Source: Lachnospiraceae bacterium
Lineage (GTDB): Bacteria; Bacillota_A; Clostridia; Lachnospirales; Lachnospiraceae
Length of the DNA stretch: 24,973 nt
Direction of reading: 5' to 3'
Assembly: GCA_017613055.1 (NCBI GenBank)
Contig: JAGAES010000125.1
Location: forward strand, 1-24,973
The notes beneath the pieces were generated by a model. That model made no database searches. It saw only the letters and a program-made list of their open reading frames with translations, and was not told where the DNA came from. The position numbers were made by a program, and so were the translations under genes. Shown here one piece after another: positions 7,890 to 15,838 of this stretch; positions within the stretch are counted from its first letter, which is position 1, and each line of letters opens with the position of its first letter.

Positions 7890-8144
7890 ATGGATCAGGG
7901 TACACAGTTTTTTAAGGTGGAGAACATTTCGGATGATTACGTTCGGAGCGTCATCGCGTCGGTTTATGTTGCCATGGCTGAGAAAGGATACAATCCGGTC
8001 AGCCAGATGGTCGGCTATCTGATGAGCGGCGACCCGACTTACATTACCAATCATCTGAACGCAAGAGCGAAGATTGCGAAAGTGGAGCGGGACGAAATTA
8101 TCGAGCAGCTTCTATCCGATTACATCGAGAATAACCTGAAGTAA
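7890..8144 (+). CDS. ireB: IreB family regulatory phosphoprotein (UPF0297)
   Basis: IreB is a small cytosolic protein. In Enterococcus it is phosphorylated by the PASTA-domain kinase IreK and negatively controls cephalosporin resistance. The 84-residue product matches the family across its length: VASVYVAMAEKGYNPVSQMVGYLMSGDPTYI corresponds to the hallmark EKGYNPxxQxVGYxxSGDPxYI block, and the C-terminal ERDEIIEQLL segment is also kept. Thr5 lies where one of the phosphorylated N-terminal threonines of the enterococcal protein would align; that is inference. The start at 7890 is set by AGGAGG at 7878-7883. An in-frame ATG at 7875 would place the SD inside the gene. It is first in its operon and followed nine bases later by ruvX, the usual pairing. 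Confidence 0.93.
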   Translation: MDQGTQFFKVENISDDYVRSVIASVYVAMAEKGYNPVSQMVGYLMSGDPTYITNHLNARAKIAKVERDEIIEQLLSDYIENNLK

Positions 8145-8153
8145 GGAGCCGGA

Positions 8154-8636
8154 ATGGAGAAACTCAGTTTAATCGGGTTGGATTACGGCGCCGCAACGGT
8201 CGGCGTTGCCGCAAGCGACGGCCTGTTTCTTACCGCACAGCCGATTGAAACGATCCGGAGAGACCGTGAGAAGATGCTTCGGGAGACTTACCGGCGCATC
8301 GAAGAGATTGTTTCCGAGCGGAAAGCCAACGCAATCGTTGTCGGTTATCCGAAACATCTGAGCGGCGACATCGGAAGCCGGGCGCAGGCATCGGAAGAAT
8401 TTGCGCAGGCGCTTGCAAGAAGAACCGGACTTAAGGTCATTCTCTGGGACGAGCGATACACGACGGTTTCCGCGGAACGCATTCTTGACGAAGCGGAGCT
8501 TGATTACAAAAAGAAGGCGGAAGTCGTTGACAAGCTTGCCGCCGTATTGATTCTGCAGTCTTTTATGGATTATCTTGAGAATAAACCCGAAGAGAAGACT
8601 GCGCTTTTGGAGGAGATTTATGGAAGAGAAGGATAA
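8154..8636 (+). CDS. ruvX: Holliday junction resolvase-like protein RuvX/YqgF
   Basis: YqgF/RuvX is an RNase H-fold nuclease linked to pre-16S rRNA 5' end processing and proposed as a Holliday junction resolvase. The 160-residue product has the acidic catalytic residues of the family: D10 in GLDYGAATVGVA, the D99-E100 pair in DERYTTVSA, and D126 in VVDKLAAVLILQ. The VVGYPKHLSGD segment is also characteristic. AAGGAG precedes the ATG by five bases and overlaps the ireB stop codon. The 3' end overlaps the next gene by 17 bases, so the two are translationally coupled. ireB-ruvX-DUF1292 is a widely conserved Firmicute triplet. Confidence 0.95.
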   Translation: MEKLSLIGLDYGAATVGVAASDGLFLTAQPIETIRRDREKMLRETYRRIEEIVSERKANAIVVGYPKHLSGDIGSRAQASEEFAQALARRTGLKVILWDERYTTVSAERILDEAELDYKKKAEVVDKLAAVLILQSFMDYLENKPEEKTALLEEIYGREG

Positions 8637-8877
8637 TGCCATAATCTTTCGGGCTGAGGACGGGACGGATGTGACATTTTCCGTTGTTTCCGAAACGAAG
8701 CTCAACGGACATAATTATGTACTCGTGACGGAACCGGACGGTGAGGAAGCGTTTATCCTCCGCGAGACCGGGGACGAGAGCGGGGATATCGTATATGAAA
8801 TGGTTGACGACGATACCGAGATCGATGCGGTCGGGGAAGTGTTCCGCGCGATTTTAGAGGATATCGACCTCGTGTAA
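8620..8877 (+). CDS. DUF1292 (YrzB-like) small acidic protein of unknown function
   Basis: The 85-residue, very acidic protein matches the DUF1292 pattern, with beta-rich sequence such as IIFRAEDGTDVTFSVV, YVLVTEPDGEE and a DIVYEMVDDDTE segment, and a helical end (VGEVFRAILED). No catalytic motif is visible and the function of the family is not known to me. The start at 8620 is chosen because TTTGGAGGAG lies just before it; an upstream in-frame ATG at 8575 lies deep inside ruvX without a ribosome site. Its place after ireB and ruvX matches Bacillus yrzB. RNase J follows 21 bases later. Confidence 0.88.
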   Translation: MEEKDNAIIFRAEDGTDVTFSVVSETKLNGHNYVLVTEPDGEEAFILRETGDESGDIVYEMVDDDTEIDAVGEVFRAILEDIDLV

Positions 8878-8898
8878 GCTGTCAGCCGGGAGGTTAAA

Positions 8899-10563
8899 AT
8901 GGGTTTTACGGATCGGATTCGTGTGATTCCGCTTGGGGGTCTCGAGCAGATCGGTATGAATATTACCGCTTTCTGCTACGGCGAATCGATTATTGTTGTG
9001 GATTGCGGTCTGGCATTTCCCGAAGATGACATGCTCGGAATCGATCTGGTTATTCCGGATGTCAGCTATCTGAAGGAACATGCGGACCGGGTAAAAGGAT
9101 TTTTCATTACACACGGTCATGAGGACCATATCGGAGCGCTCCCGTATATTTTAAGAGAGCTTCCGGTGCCGGTATACGGAACGAAACTGACGCTTGCCAT
9201 CATCCGGAATAAACTGGAAGAATACAAGATGGCCGATGACGTCGTTTTGAACGTTGTTTCGTACGGCGACAGCGTTCCCTGCGGGGATTTCTCGGTAGAA
9301 TTCATCCGCACCAATCACAGTATTGCGGACGCTGCGGCTCTTGCCGTTAAATGTGATGCGGGAACGATTATTCATACCGGCGACTTTAAGATTGATTTCA
9401 CGCCCGTATACGGTGAACCGATTGATTTACAGCGTCTCGGCGAGCTCGGCAAGCAGGGCGTGCTTGCGTTGATGTGCGACAGCACGAATGCATTGAAGCC
9501 CGGACATACGATGTCGGAGCGTTCAGTCGGCAAGACATTTGACAACATCTTCGCCGAGAATCCGAACCGGCGGATTATCGTTGCGACCTTTGCTTCGAAC
9601 GTGGACCGCGTGCAGCAGGTAATTAACTCGGCTCAGAAGTACGGACGTAAGGTCGCCATCGAAGGCCGCAGCATGGTCAACATCGTTACGACGGCACAGG
9701 AACTCGGATATATCCGGATTCCGGACGGGCTGTTGATTCCGATTGAGGAAGTGAAAAACTATCCGGACAATCAGATTGCATTGATTATGACCGGTTCCCA
9801 GGGCGAGCCGATGGCGGCTCTGTCCCGGATTGCTTCGAATACGCACAAGCGGGTTTCGATCATGCCCGGCGACGTCGTCATCATCAGTTCGACTCCGATT
9901 CCCGGCAACGAGAAAGCGGTTTCCAAGCTGATTAACGTGCTTTCGATGCTCGGTGCGAACGTAATCTTCCAGGATACGCATGTTTCCGGACATGCGAACC
10001 AGGACGAAATCAAATTGATGTACTGTCTTCTGAAGCCTAAGTATTCAATTCCGATACACGGCGAATACCGCCACCGCATCGCGCAGAAGAATCTTGCGGT
10101 CGGACTCGGAATGGCCCCGGATCACGTGATCATCTTAAAGTCCGGCGATATGCTTGATATCTGTGAGGACGATGCCGCTGTTGCGGGAAGCATTCCGGCG
10201 CACGGAATCATGGTGGACGGCCTCGGCGTCGGCGATATCGGCAATGCCGTGCTTCGCGACCGTCAGTATCTGTCCGTGAACGGTATTGTTATCGTTTCGG
10301 TTGCAATCGACCCGGAGATCGGCGAAGTTGTCAGCGGACCGGATATCGTGACGAGAGGCTTTGTATATGTGCGTGAATCCGAACGGCTTTTAGAGGAAGC
10401 CAAGGAAGTCGTTTCGGAAACCTGCAGCCGGTTTACCGACCAGGAGCATATTGATTTTAACCGTCTCCGTGCGGAGATTAAAACCGTTCTCGGTGACTTC
10501 TTCTGGAAGAGCATGAAGCGAAGTCCGATGATTCTTCCGGTCATCCTTGAATGGAACATGTAA
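8899..10563 (+). CDS. rnj: Ribonuclease J
   Basis: RNase J is a metallo-beta-lactamase/beta-CASP ribonuclease with 5'-3' exonuclease and endonuclease activity, central to mRNA decay and rRNA processing in Firmicutes. The 554-residue product starts with RVIPLGGLEQIGMN. The zinc motif HGHEDH is at H72-H77. NHSIADA and HTGDFKIDFTP follow, then the beta-CASP region with GSQGEPMAALSRIA, and the late ligands in SGHANQDE and IHGEYRH. The C-terminal domain (about 450-554) is present, so it is full length. GGGAGG lies four bases before the ATG. Its location between the DUF1292 and MltG-like genes is an insertion into an otherwise conserved cluster. I cannot tell from one gene whether it is closer to J1 or J2. 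Confidence 0.97.
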   Translation: MGFTDRIRVIPLGGLEQIGMNITAFCYGESIIVVDCGLAFPEDDMLGIDLVIPDVSYLKEHADRVKGFFITHGHEDHIGALPYILRELPVPVYGTKLTLAIIRNKLEEYKMADDVVLNVVSYGDSVPCGDFSVEFIRTNHSIADAAALAVKCDAGTIIHTGDFKIDFTPVYGEPIDLQRLGELGKQGVLALMCDSTNALKPGHTMSERSVGKTFDNIFAENPNRRIIVATFASNVDRVQQVINSAQKYGRKVAIEGRSMVNIVTTAQELGYIRIPDGLLIPIEEVKNYPDNQIALIMTGSQGEPMAALSRIASNTHKRVSIMPGDVVIISSTPIPGNEKAVSKLINVLSMLGANVIFQDTHVSGHANQDEIKLMYCLLKPKYSIPIHGEYRHRIAQKNLAVGLGMAPDHVIILKSGDMLDICEDDAAVAGSIPAHGIMVDGLGVGDIGNAVLRDRQYLSVNGIVIVSVAIDPEIGEVVSGPDIVTRGFVYVRESERLLEEAKEVVSETCSRFTDQEHIDFNRLRAEIKTVLGDFFWKSMKRSPMILPVILEWNM

Positions 10564-10578
10564 GGTGGGAGATTACTT

Positions 10579-11004
10579 TTGAAGAAGAAAAAGATGAAAA
10601 CCGAAAGAGTGATTCGGGATTTTTCGAACGGAATCACAAGGCTTTTGATTGACATTTTGTTTTATACGCTTGTCATTCTTGCCGTGATCAAGTTTTCGCA
10701 ATACGGCTACAATTTCTGTTACCAGCTGTTCGGCTCGGTTGCCGTAGACAAGGAAGGCGAAGGCAAGGAAGTGGAGTTTTTCATCCAGGCGGGGGATTCC
10801 ACGAAGGAGGTCGCAAGCAAACTTAAGCGTGAGGGAATTATCATCGACCGCTTCTCATTTTACGCAAAAAGCCTTCTTTCGAAGTCCAATATCCAGCCCG
10901 GAACATACTCGCTCCGTTCGGACATGGATTACGATACGATTCTAAAGATTATTTGCAGATACAAAGAAACTACGGATGAAGAAACGGAATACGACGAAGA
11001 ATGA
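10579..11004 (+). CDS. MltG-like membrane protein with the LysM-like domain only, no transglycosylase domain
   Basis: MltG is an inner-membrane endolytic transglycosylase that cuts nascent peptidoglycan. This 141-residue protein has only the front of that architecture: a Lys-rich cytoplasmic start, one membrane segment at about residues 22-37, then a small extracellular domain. That domain carries the MltG LysM-like signature (FFIQAGDSTKEVASKLKREGII, then FYAKSL and QPGTYSLRSDMDYDTIL). The YceG catalytic domain with its essential glutamate, usually another 200 or so residues, is absent, and the acidic tail ends naturally with a stop overlapping the next ATG. TTG at 10579 is taken as the start because GGTGGGAG lies seven bases before it; ATG at 10594 is the alternative. 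It sits where mltG (yrrL) is in Bacillus, so I infer an adapted or reduced relative, not a fragment. Confidence 0.8.
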   Translation: MKKKKMKTERVIRDFSNGITRLLIDILFYTLVILAVIKFSQYGYNFCYQLFGSVAVDKEGEGKEVEFFIQAGDSTKEVASKLKREGIIIDRFSFYAKSLLSKSNIQPGTYSLRSDMDYDTILKIICRYKETTDEETEYDEE

Positions 11005-11711
11005 CGGATTCGCTTTTGATTACTGAACATCTTTCGGATTATCTGTCCTCTCTGCAGCCGGATCTTCCTGACTTCCTCGAGACGCTTTATCAGAAAGCAC
11101 GTGAGGAACGGATTCCGGTAATTCGCCGGGAGGCGCAGTCGCTTCTTAGTTTTTTATGCTTGGACAGAGAGCCGGGGAGAGTACTGGAGATCGGTACCGC
11201 CATCGGCTTTTCTTCGTGTTTAATGGCGGAATATCTGCCCGAGGGTGCGGTAATCGATACGGTTGAGAAAGACCCGGAACGTTACCGCGAGGCAGTTTCG
11301 AATATCCGTTCCTTTGCGGCGGATTATACGAAAAGACATAATCGCAAGGCCCCTGAGATTCGTCCTCATGAAGAGGATGCGGAGGCTTATTTGTCGCGTT
11401 TATCTTCCGATAATGCGACCTACGACCTGATTTTTTTAGATGCGGCCAAAGCGCAGTATCCGGTGTATCTTACGTATATCGGCAGGCTGATGAATCCGCA
11501 TTCGATACTGGTTACCGATAATGTTTTACAGGAAGGCACGCTTGCGGAATCAAAATTCACGGTGACAAGACGCGACCGCACGATTCATCTTCGGATACGT
11601 GAGTTCGCGGATCGGCTTTTTCGAGGCGATATGTATCAAAGCATTCTGCTCCCGCTCGGGGACGGAATGACCGTTACGCGGCTTTCAGGGGGAAATGTGA
11701 CACATGATTAA
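11001..11711 (+). CDS. trmR: TrmR-like O-methyltransferase (tRNA 5-hydroxyuridine methylation)
   Basis: This is a class I SAM-dependent O-methyltransferase of the family-3/COMT type. The 236-residue product shows motif I VLEIGTAIGFSS, the acidic TVEKDPERY loop, and the metal-binding block FLDAAKAQY followed by VTDNVL. In Bacillus the same family member, TrmR (YrrM), methylates 5-hydroxyuridine at the wobble position of tRNA to 5-methoxyuridine, and its gene lies next to U32 genes that make the hydroxyl. The same pairing is present here, which is the main reason for the name; the methyltransferase family alone would allow other substrates. The start overlaps the previous stop as ATGA, and the 3' end overlaps the U32 gene by eight bases, so the three genes are tightly coupled. 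Confidence 0.82.
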   Translation: MTDSLLITEHLSDYLSSLQPDLPDFLETLYQKAREERIPVIRREAQSLLSFLCLDREPGRVLEIGTAIGFSSCLMAEYLPEGAVIDTVEKDPERYREAVSNIRSFAADYTKRHNRKAPEIRPHEEDAEAYLSRLSSDNATYDLIFLDAAKAQYPVYLTYIGRLMNPHSILVTDNVLQEGTLAESKFTVTRRDRTIHLRIREFADRLFRGDMYQSILLPLGDGMTVTRLSGGNVTHD

Positions 11712-12927
11712 GAAACCCGAATTGTTAATGCCGGCCGGCAGCCTTGACGTATTAAAGACCGCTGTCCGTTTCGGAGCGGATGCGGTCTACATAGGCGGCG
11801 AACTGTTCAGCTTAAGAGCAAAAGCCAAAAACTTCTCAAACGAAGAGATGAAGGAAGCCGCCGCATTCTGTCATCAGAACGGACGGAAACTTTACGTAAC
11901 CGCGAATATCACTGCGCACAATTATCATCTTGACGGCGTAAGGCAGTATTTTGACGAACTGAAGACGATTGGCCCCGACGCTTTAATCATATCCGATCCG
12001 GGCGTATTCCGGATTGCACGGGAAGTATGTCCGGAGATTCCCGTTCATATCAGCACGCAGGCGAACAACGTGAATTCCGAAACGTTTCTGTTCTGGTATT
12101 CGCTCGGCGTCAGGCGCGTTGTATGCGGGCGTGAACTTTCGCTTTCGGAAATCCGTTCCATCCGGGAGACGATTCCCGATGACATGGATATTGAGGCATT
12201 CGTTCACGGATCCATGTGCATTTCGTATTCCGGACGATGCCTGCTTTCCGCTTATATGACCGGCCGTGACGCGAATCTCGGCGCATGCACGCATCCGTGC
12301 CGTTGGAAGTATTACGTGATGGAAGAGAGCCGCCCGGGAGAGTATTTCCCTGTGGAAGAGAATGAAGACGGCACTTATATCTTCAATTCGAAAGACCTTT
12401 GCATGATCGAACATATTCCCGAGCTTTGTTCCGCGGGGATTTCGTCCTTCAAGGTCGAAGGCCGTATGAAGACGGCGCTTTACGTCGCTTCGGTTGCCGG
12501 TACTTACCGGAAGGCAATCGATTCCTGTTTCGAAAGCCCGGAAGAATATGCAAAAGTCCTTCCCGAACTGAAGACAGAACTCGATATGGTTGCCGGAAGG
12601 GATTACACGACCGGTTTCTTCTTCGGAAAACCGGATCAGACTTCGCAGGTTTACGATAATCATTTCCCGAAAGGATATGTTTATCTCGGAACCGTGAATT
12701 CCGTCAAAGCTGACGGGTCTTTCACATTTGAACAGAAAAACAAGTTTTCGGTCGGAGACAGCATTGAGATTCTTTCGCCCGGTTTCCGGATTCGGAAAGC
12801 AGCCGTTCTTAACATGTATGATGAGACCGGCACGGAAATCTTATCATGTCCTCATCCGAAACAGTTGATTAAAGCCGTATGCTCGGCCGTGCCGGAGCCC
12901 GGCGATATTATCAGAAAGGCAGAATAA
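11704..12927 (+). CDS. trhP: U32 family protein, probable tRNA hydroxylation protein TrhP
   Basis: U32 proteins were first called peptidases, but several act in prephenate-dependent hydroxylation of RNA or cofactors. TrhP makes 5-hydroxyuridine at tRNA position 34. The 407-residue product begins PELLMPAGSLDVLKTAV, has the GADAVYIGG motif, a HISTQANNVN segment and the U32 signature EAFVHGSMCISYSGRC. Four conserved cysteines, C172, C179, C195 and C199, are placed as expected for an Fe-S cluster. A C-terminal beta-barrel domain follows (about 315-407). Pairing with the TrmR-like gene supports the tRNA role, and Bacillus has two adjacent U32 genes here where this genome shows one. AGGGGG lies eleven bases before the ATG, inside the upstream gene. 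A protease role is the alternative and less likely. Confidence 0.85.
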   Translation: MIKKPELLMPAGSLDVLKTAVRFGADAVYIGGELFSLRAKAKNFSNEEMKEAAAFCHQNGRKLYVTANITAHNYHLDGVRQYFDELKTIGPDALIISDPGVFRIAREVCPEIPVHISTQANNVNSETFLFWYSLGVRRVVCGRELSLSEIRSIRETIPDDMDIEAFVHGSMCISYSGRCLLSAYMTGRDANLGACTHPCRWKYYVMEESRPGEYFPVEENEDGTYIFNSKDLCMIEHIPELCSAGISSFKVEGRMKTALYVASVAGTYRKAIDSCFESPEEYAKVLPELKTELDMVAGRDYTTGFFFGKPDQTSQVYDNHFPKGYVYLGTVNSVKADGSFTFEQKNKFSVGDSIEILSPGFRIRKAAVLNMYDETGTEILSCPHPKQLIKAVCSAVPEPGDIIRKAE

Positions 12928-12930
12928 AGG

Positions 12931-14271
12931 ATGCACCGTTATCTGAAAAGTATCCTGATCATAATCACATTTTCCGTGCTTCTTACCGGATGCGGAAAGA
13001 AACAGACAACCAATACCGAAACAACGCCGACCGCGACGGTCTCGTTTCAGGAACCGACCTATACGCCGACGCCGTTCGTGACAATTGCACCGGTCGAAAA
13101 GGACGTGACCGCAAGAGCGGAATCCATCGTCCCCGATCTGTCCGGGTCCGATGACGCAATCTGGAGCCGCGTTCCCGAGGTTTTGATCGGAAAGAAACTC
13201 CAGGGAAGCGGGGAACCCATTGCGGCTTATCAGGTTTACTGGGACGAATGGAATCTGTATGTCAGGCTGAAGGTTTCGGACATGACGCCTGAGAAAGCCG
13301 ATAACATAACGTCCGGGGATTATGCCGTAATCTATGTGAATGAAAGCAACAGCCACCTGTGGCGTTACGGCGTGGGCGATTACTTTCTTACTGTAGCAAG
13401 GGACGGAAGAGTCACCTACGGAACCGGCTGCAACACCGAAGTCATTAAGACCGCAACTTATGAAACGGATGAAGGCTACATCATCGAATTGCTGCTTCCG
13501 CTCATCTCCGTTGTCGGAAAGAATGACACTCGTTTCGGTTTCGATGTCTGTGTTGCGGACTTTTCGGAAGGAAAACTGCAGTCCAAATGGCAATGGGCCG
13601 ACACCGGCGGACGTACCGAAAGCACGCTTGAGTGGTGCGGAACAATCGTCATGAAGCCGGATATCCGATTGGATGAGAGCGGCGATACCATCGACGGCAT
13701 CAAAGGCATGTATGCAAAAGCGCACCGTCTTCCGGAGCTGTCCGTTTCCGATCAGGACACGGACCTTTTTGACATTACCGGTTCGACGGAGATTAAGAAT
13801 ACCGCTTACGGAAAGGACGGCGCGAAGGCTTCGTTTAAAGCTTTATACGATTCCAAGTATCTTTACCTTCTCGTTTCTGTTGAGGATGCGACAAATGACA
13901 CCGAAAGCGGTGTCTTCACAAGAAAAGACAGCGTTGAAATCTTTTTGACTGCGGACGGAGAGAAGCCTTCCGAATACCGGCCGGGAACGGATATGCATTT
14001 CCGGATTTCAAGAGACGGAATGCTTGAATGCGGAAACGGCGCATCCGCAGAAACCGTTCTCTTCATCGTGAACGGTGATGAAGACGGTTATACGGCCTTA
14101 ATTTCCGTTAAGATGCCCGAAGGATTTAAGGAAGCAACCAAACTCGGTCTGGATGTTCATGTAAATGACTCGTTCGGTTCCGGCATGCGGGACTTCATCT
14201 TAACCTGGAGCGATACGTCGCTTCTTACCAACACCGATTTACAACGAATCGGCACACTCAATCTCAGGTAG
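12931..14271 (+). CDS. Lipoprotein with two CBM9-like carbohydrate-binding modules
   Basis: The 446-residue product starts with a lipoprotein signal: basic start, hydrophobic stretch IIITFSVLL and lipobox LLTGC with the lipidated cysteine at 21. It should be anchored outside the membrane. A Thr/Pro-rich linker (about 25-55) follows. Two similar modules fill the rest, about 60-220 and 235-446. Each has the CBM9-like core: a DxxxLYVxxxVxD strand pair (YWDEWNLYVRLKVSD; YDSKYLYLLVSVED), a segment opening with an acidic residue and leading into extended strands, and a closing strand (WCGTIVM; RIGTLNL). No catalytic motif is visible, so binding of a polysaccharide or glycan is inferred. It follows the U32 gene by three bases and precedes the MutS-like pair, neither of which explains it. 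The domain call rests on pattern recognition alone. Confidence 0.7.
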   Translation: MHRYLKSILIIITFSVLLTGCGKKQTTNTETTPTATVSFQEPTYTPTPFVTIAPVEKDVTARAESIVPDLSGSDDAIWSRVPEVLIGKKLQGSGEPIAAYQVYWDEWNLYVRLKVSDMTPEKADNITSGDYAVIYVNESNSHLWRYGVGDYFLTVARDGRVTYGTGCNTEVIKTATYETDEGYIIELLLPLISVVGKNDTRFGFDVCVADFSEGKLQSKWQWADTGGRTESTLEWCGTIVMKPDIRLDESGDTIDGIKGMYAKAHRLPELSVSDQDTDLFDITGSTEIKNTAYGKDGAKASFKALYDSKYLYLLVSVEDATNDTESGVFTRKDSVEIFLTADGEKPSEYRPGTDMHFRISRDGMLECGNGASAETVLFIVNGDEDGYTALISVKMPEGFKEATKLGLDVHVNDSFGSGMRDFILTWSDTSLLTNTDLQRIGTLNLR

Positions 14272-14294
14272 CGGATTACCGCGTAAGGAGAATT

Positions 14295-15830
14295 ATGATC
14301 AGCTTGTTTGCTCCCGAGAACGGATTGCATTTTGCGGAAGTGAAAGAACTTCCGCAGCTGTCATTCTTCCCGGATCTGAATCTGGACGCCTTCACGGACC
14401 ATATGAAGGCGCTTGACGTATCCGAGGAACTGATTCCGTATTTCTATTATTTTCCGAAGAACAAAGAGGAAGCGGATTACCGGCAGGGAATTGTCCGTGA
14501 CCTTTCCGACCGTGACATCCGCGAGGCGGTCAATCATTTCATTACCGGGGTAAGCGTTGCCGAACGGTATTACGGATATTCCGATAAGGTCACTTCATCC
14601 GTACAAAAATGGAAATGGCGTTTGGATACGATTATCCGTTTCTATTCGGCGATTGAGCAATTCTGCGTCGAATTGAATGACAATCCGCCGAAATCCGAAG
14701 CGTTCCGGAATATGCATCAGTCGCTTTATGACCTGCTTCGCACGAAGGAAGTCATGGAAGTCCGCGGCAAGGCACAGGAGATTAACGCCGAGTTCGAGAA
14801 GATGCGTTTCCATGTCACAATCAACAAGGAACGCGCAACGTTAGATTTTCTTTACAGCGGCGAGGATTACTGCAGCGAGATCCGTTTCGCTTTTCCGCAT
14901 GCCGGGGAAGCAAATCCCGAGGAGCCGGTTTATACCGAATCGCCCTTCGGGGACATGAATATTTCGCCGCTTGAAGAATTTGTGCTGAGCCAGTTCATCA
15001 GGCAGGATAAGATTTTATTCCGGAATCTCGAAACGTTCTGCGGCGTTCAGCGGGACATCTTAAACTCGGATGTTTTAAACCTGATCCGCGAGCTTCGTTT
15101 CTATCTGTTTAATCTCGAATACTTTGAAAAGATGCAGGGTCACGGCTTCCCGTTCACATTTCCCGAAATCCGTGAAGACCGCGATATCTGCCTGATTGAC
15201 TGCTTCGACATTGTACTTGCGGCGAAGAATTACGACCTCAAGCAGGAAGTCATTCTGAATGATATCGTGAAAGCATCCGGGGAAACGGCGATTATCGTTA
15301 CCGGACCGAACCAGGGCGGTAAGACGACGCTCGCAAGAGCTTTCGGACAGTGCGCTTATTTCGGAATGATGGGCTTCCCGGTTTCTGCCAGATCCGCACG
15401 GCTTCCGTTTGTGGACCGGATCTTTTCGCAGTTTGCTTCAATAACCGGAAACGGTGTTGAAGGACGTCTCGAGCATGAGCTTGTCGGTGTGTACGAGATT
15501 CTGAACGAGCAGACCGATAACAGCCTGATTATCTTCAACGAGCTGTTCACGTCGGCGCCGACCATGGACGCTCTCACGATGTGCAGAAGCCTGCTTTCGA
15601 AGCTCTTAAAGAAGAAGGCCATTTGCTTCGTTGTTACACACACGTTTGAATTGGCATTTGACTCCGATCAATACGTAAGCCTTGTGGCGACCGTCGTTGA
15701 GGACGGAAGTTACCGGAGAACGTACCGGATTGTCCGTAAGCCTGCCGACGGCATCGCTTACGCCAATTCGATTGTCGGCAAATACAAACTCGATTACGGG
15801 CATATCCGCGATCGTCTTACGAAACGGTAG
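14295..15830 (+). CDS. MutS-like ATPase, first of a tandem pair
   Basis: The 511-residue protein has the C-terminal half of MutS: a helical core/lever region (about 60-320) and the ABC-type ATPase domain. Walker A is GPNQGGKTT with K343. The ASITGNGVEGRLEHELVGVYEIL segment matches the MutS loop before Walker B. Walker B reads SLIIFNELFTS with N415-E416, where MutS normally has Asp-Glu. The following THTFELA segment matches the MutS motif ATHYFEL. The N-terminal mismatch-recognition and connector domains of true MutS (about 850 residues) are missing, so classical mismatch repair is unlikely. The N-terminus has a FFPDLNLD motif at 24-31 that recurs in the next gene. AAGGAG lies four bases before the ATG. 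Substrate and role are unknown; DNA clamp-like or structure-specific binding is inferred from the family. Confidence 0.85.
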   Translation: MISLFAPENGLHFAEVKELPQLSFFPDLNLDAFTDHMKALDVSEELIPYFYYFPKNKEEADYRQGIVRDLSDRDIREAVNHFITGVSVAERYYGYSDKVTSSVQKWKWRLDTIIRFYSAIEQFCVELNDNPPKSEAFRNMHQSLYDLLRTKEVMEVRGKAQEINAEFEKMRFHVTINKERATLDFLYSGEDYCSEIRFAFPHAGEANPEEPVYTESPFGDMNISPLEEFVLSQFIRQDKILFRNLETFCGVQRDILNSDVLNLIRELRFYLFNLEYFEKMQGHGFPFTFPEIREDRDICLIDCFDIVLAAKNYDLKQEVILNDIVKASGETAIIVTGPNQGGKTTLARAFGQCAYFGMMGFPVSARSARLPFVDRIFSQFASITGNGVEGRLEHELVGVYEILNEQTDNSLIIFNELFTSAPTMDALTMCRSLLSKLLKKKAICFVVTHTFELAFDSDQYVSLVATVVEDGSYRRTYRIVRKPADGIAYANSIVGKYKLDYGHIRDRLTKR

Positions 15831-15838
15831 GTGACGGT

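Noticed and set aside
12844..13725. Open frame of 293 codons on the - strand over the lipoprotein gene
   Set aside because: The + strand frame has a lipoprotein signal, good start context and two domain repeats. The antisense frame has none of these.
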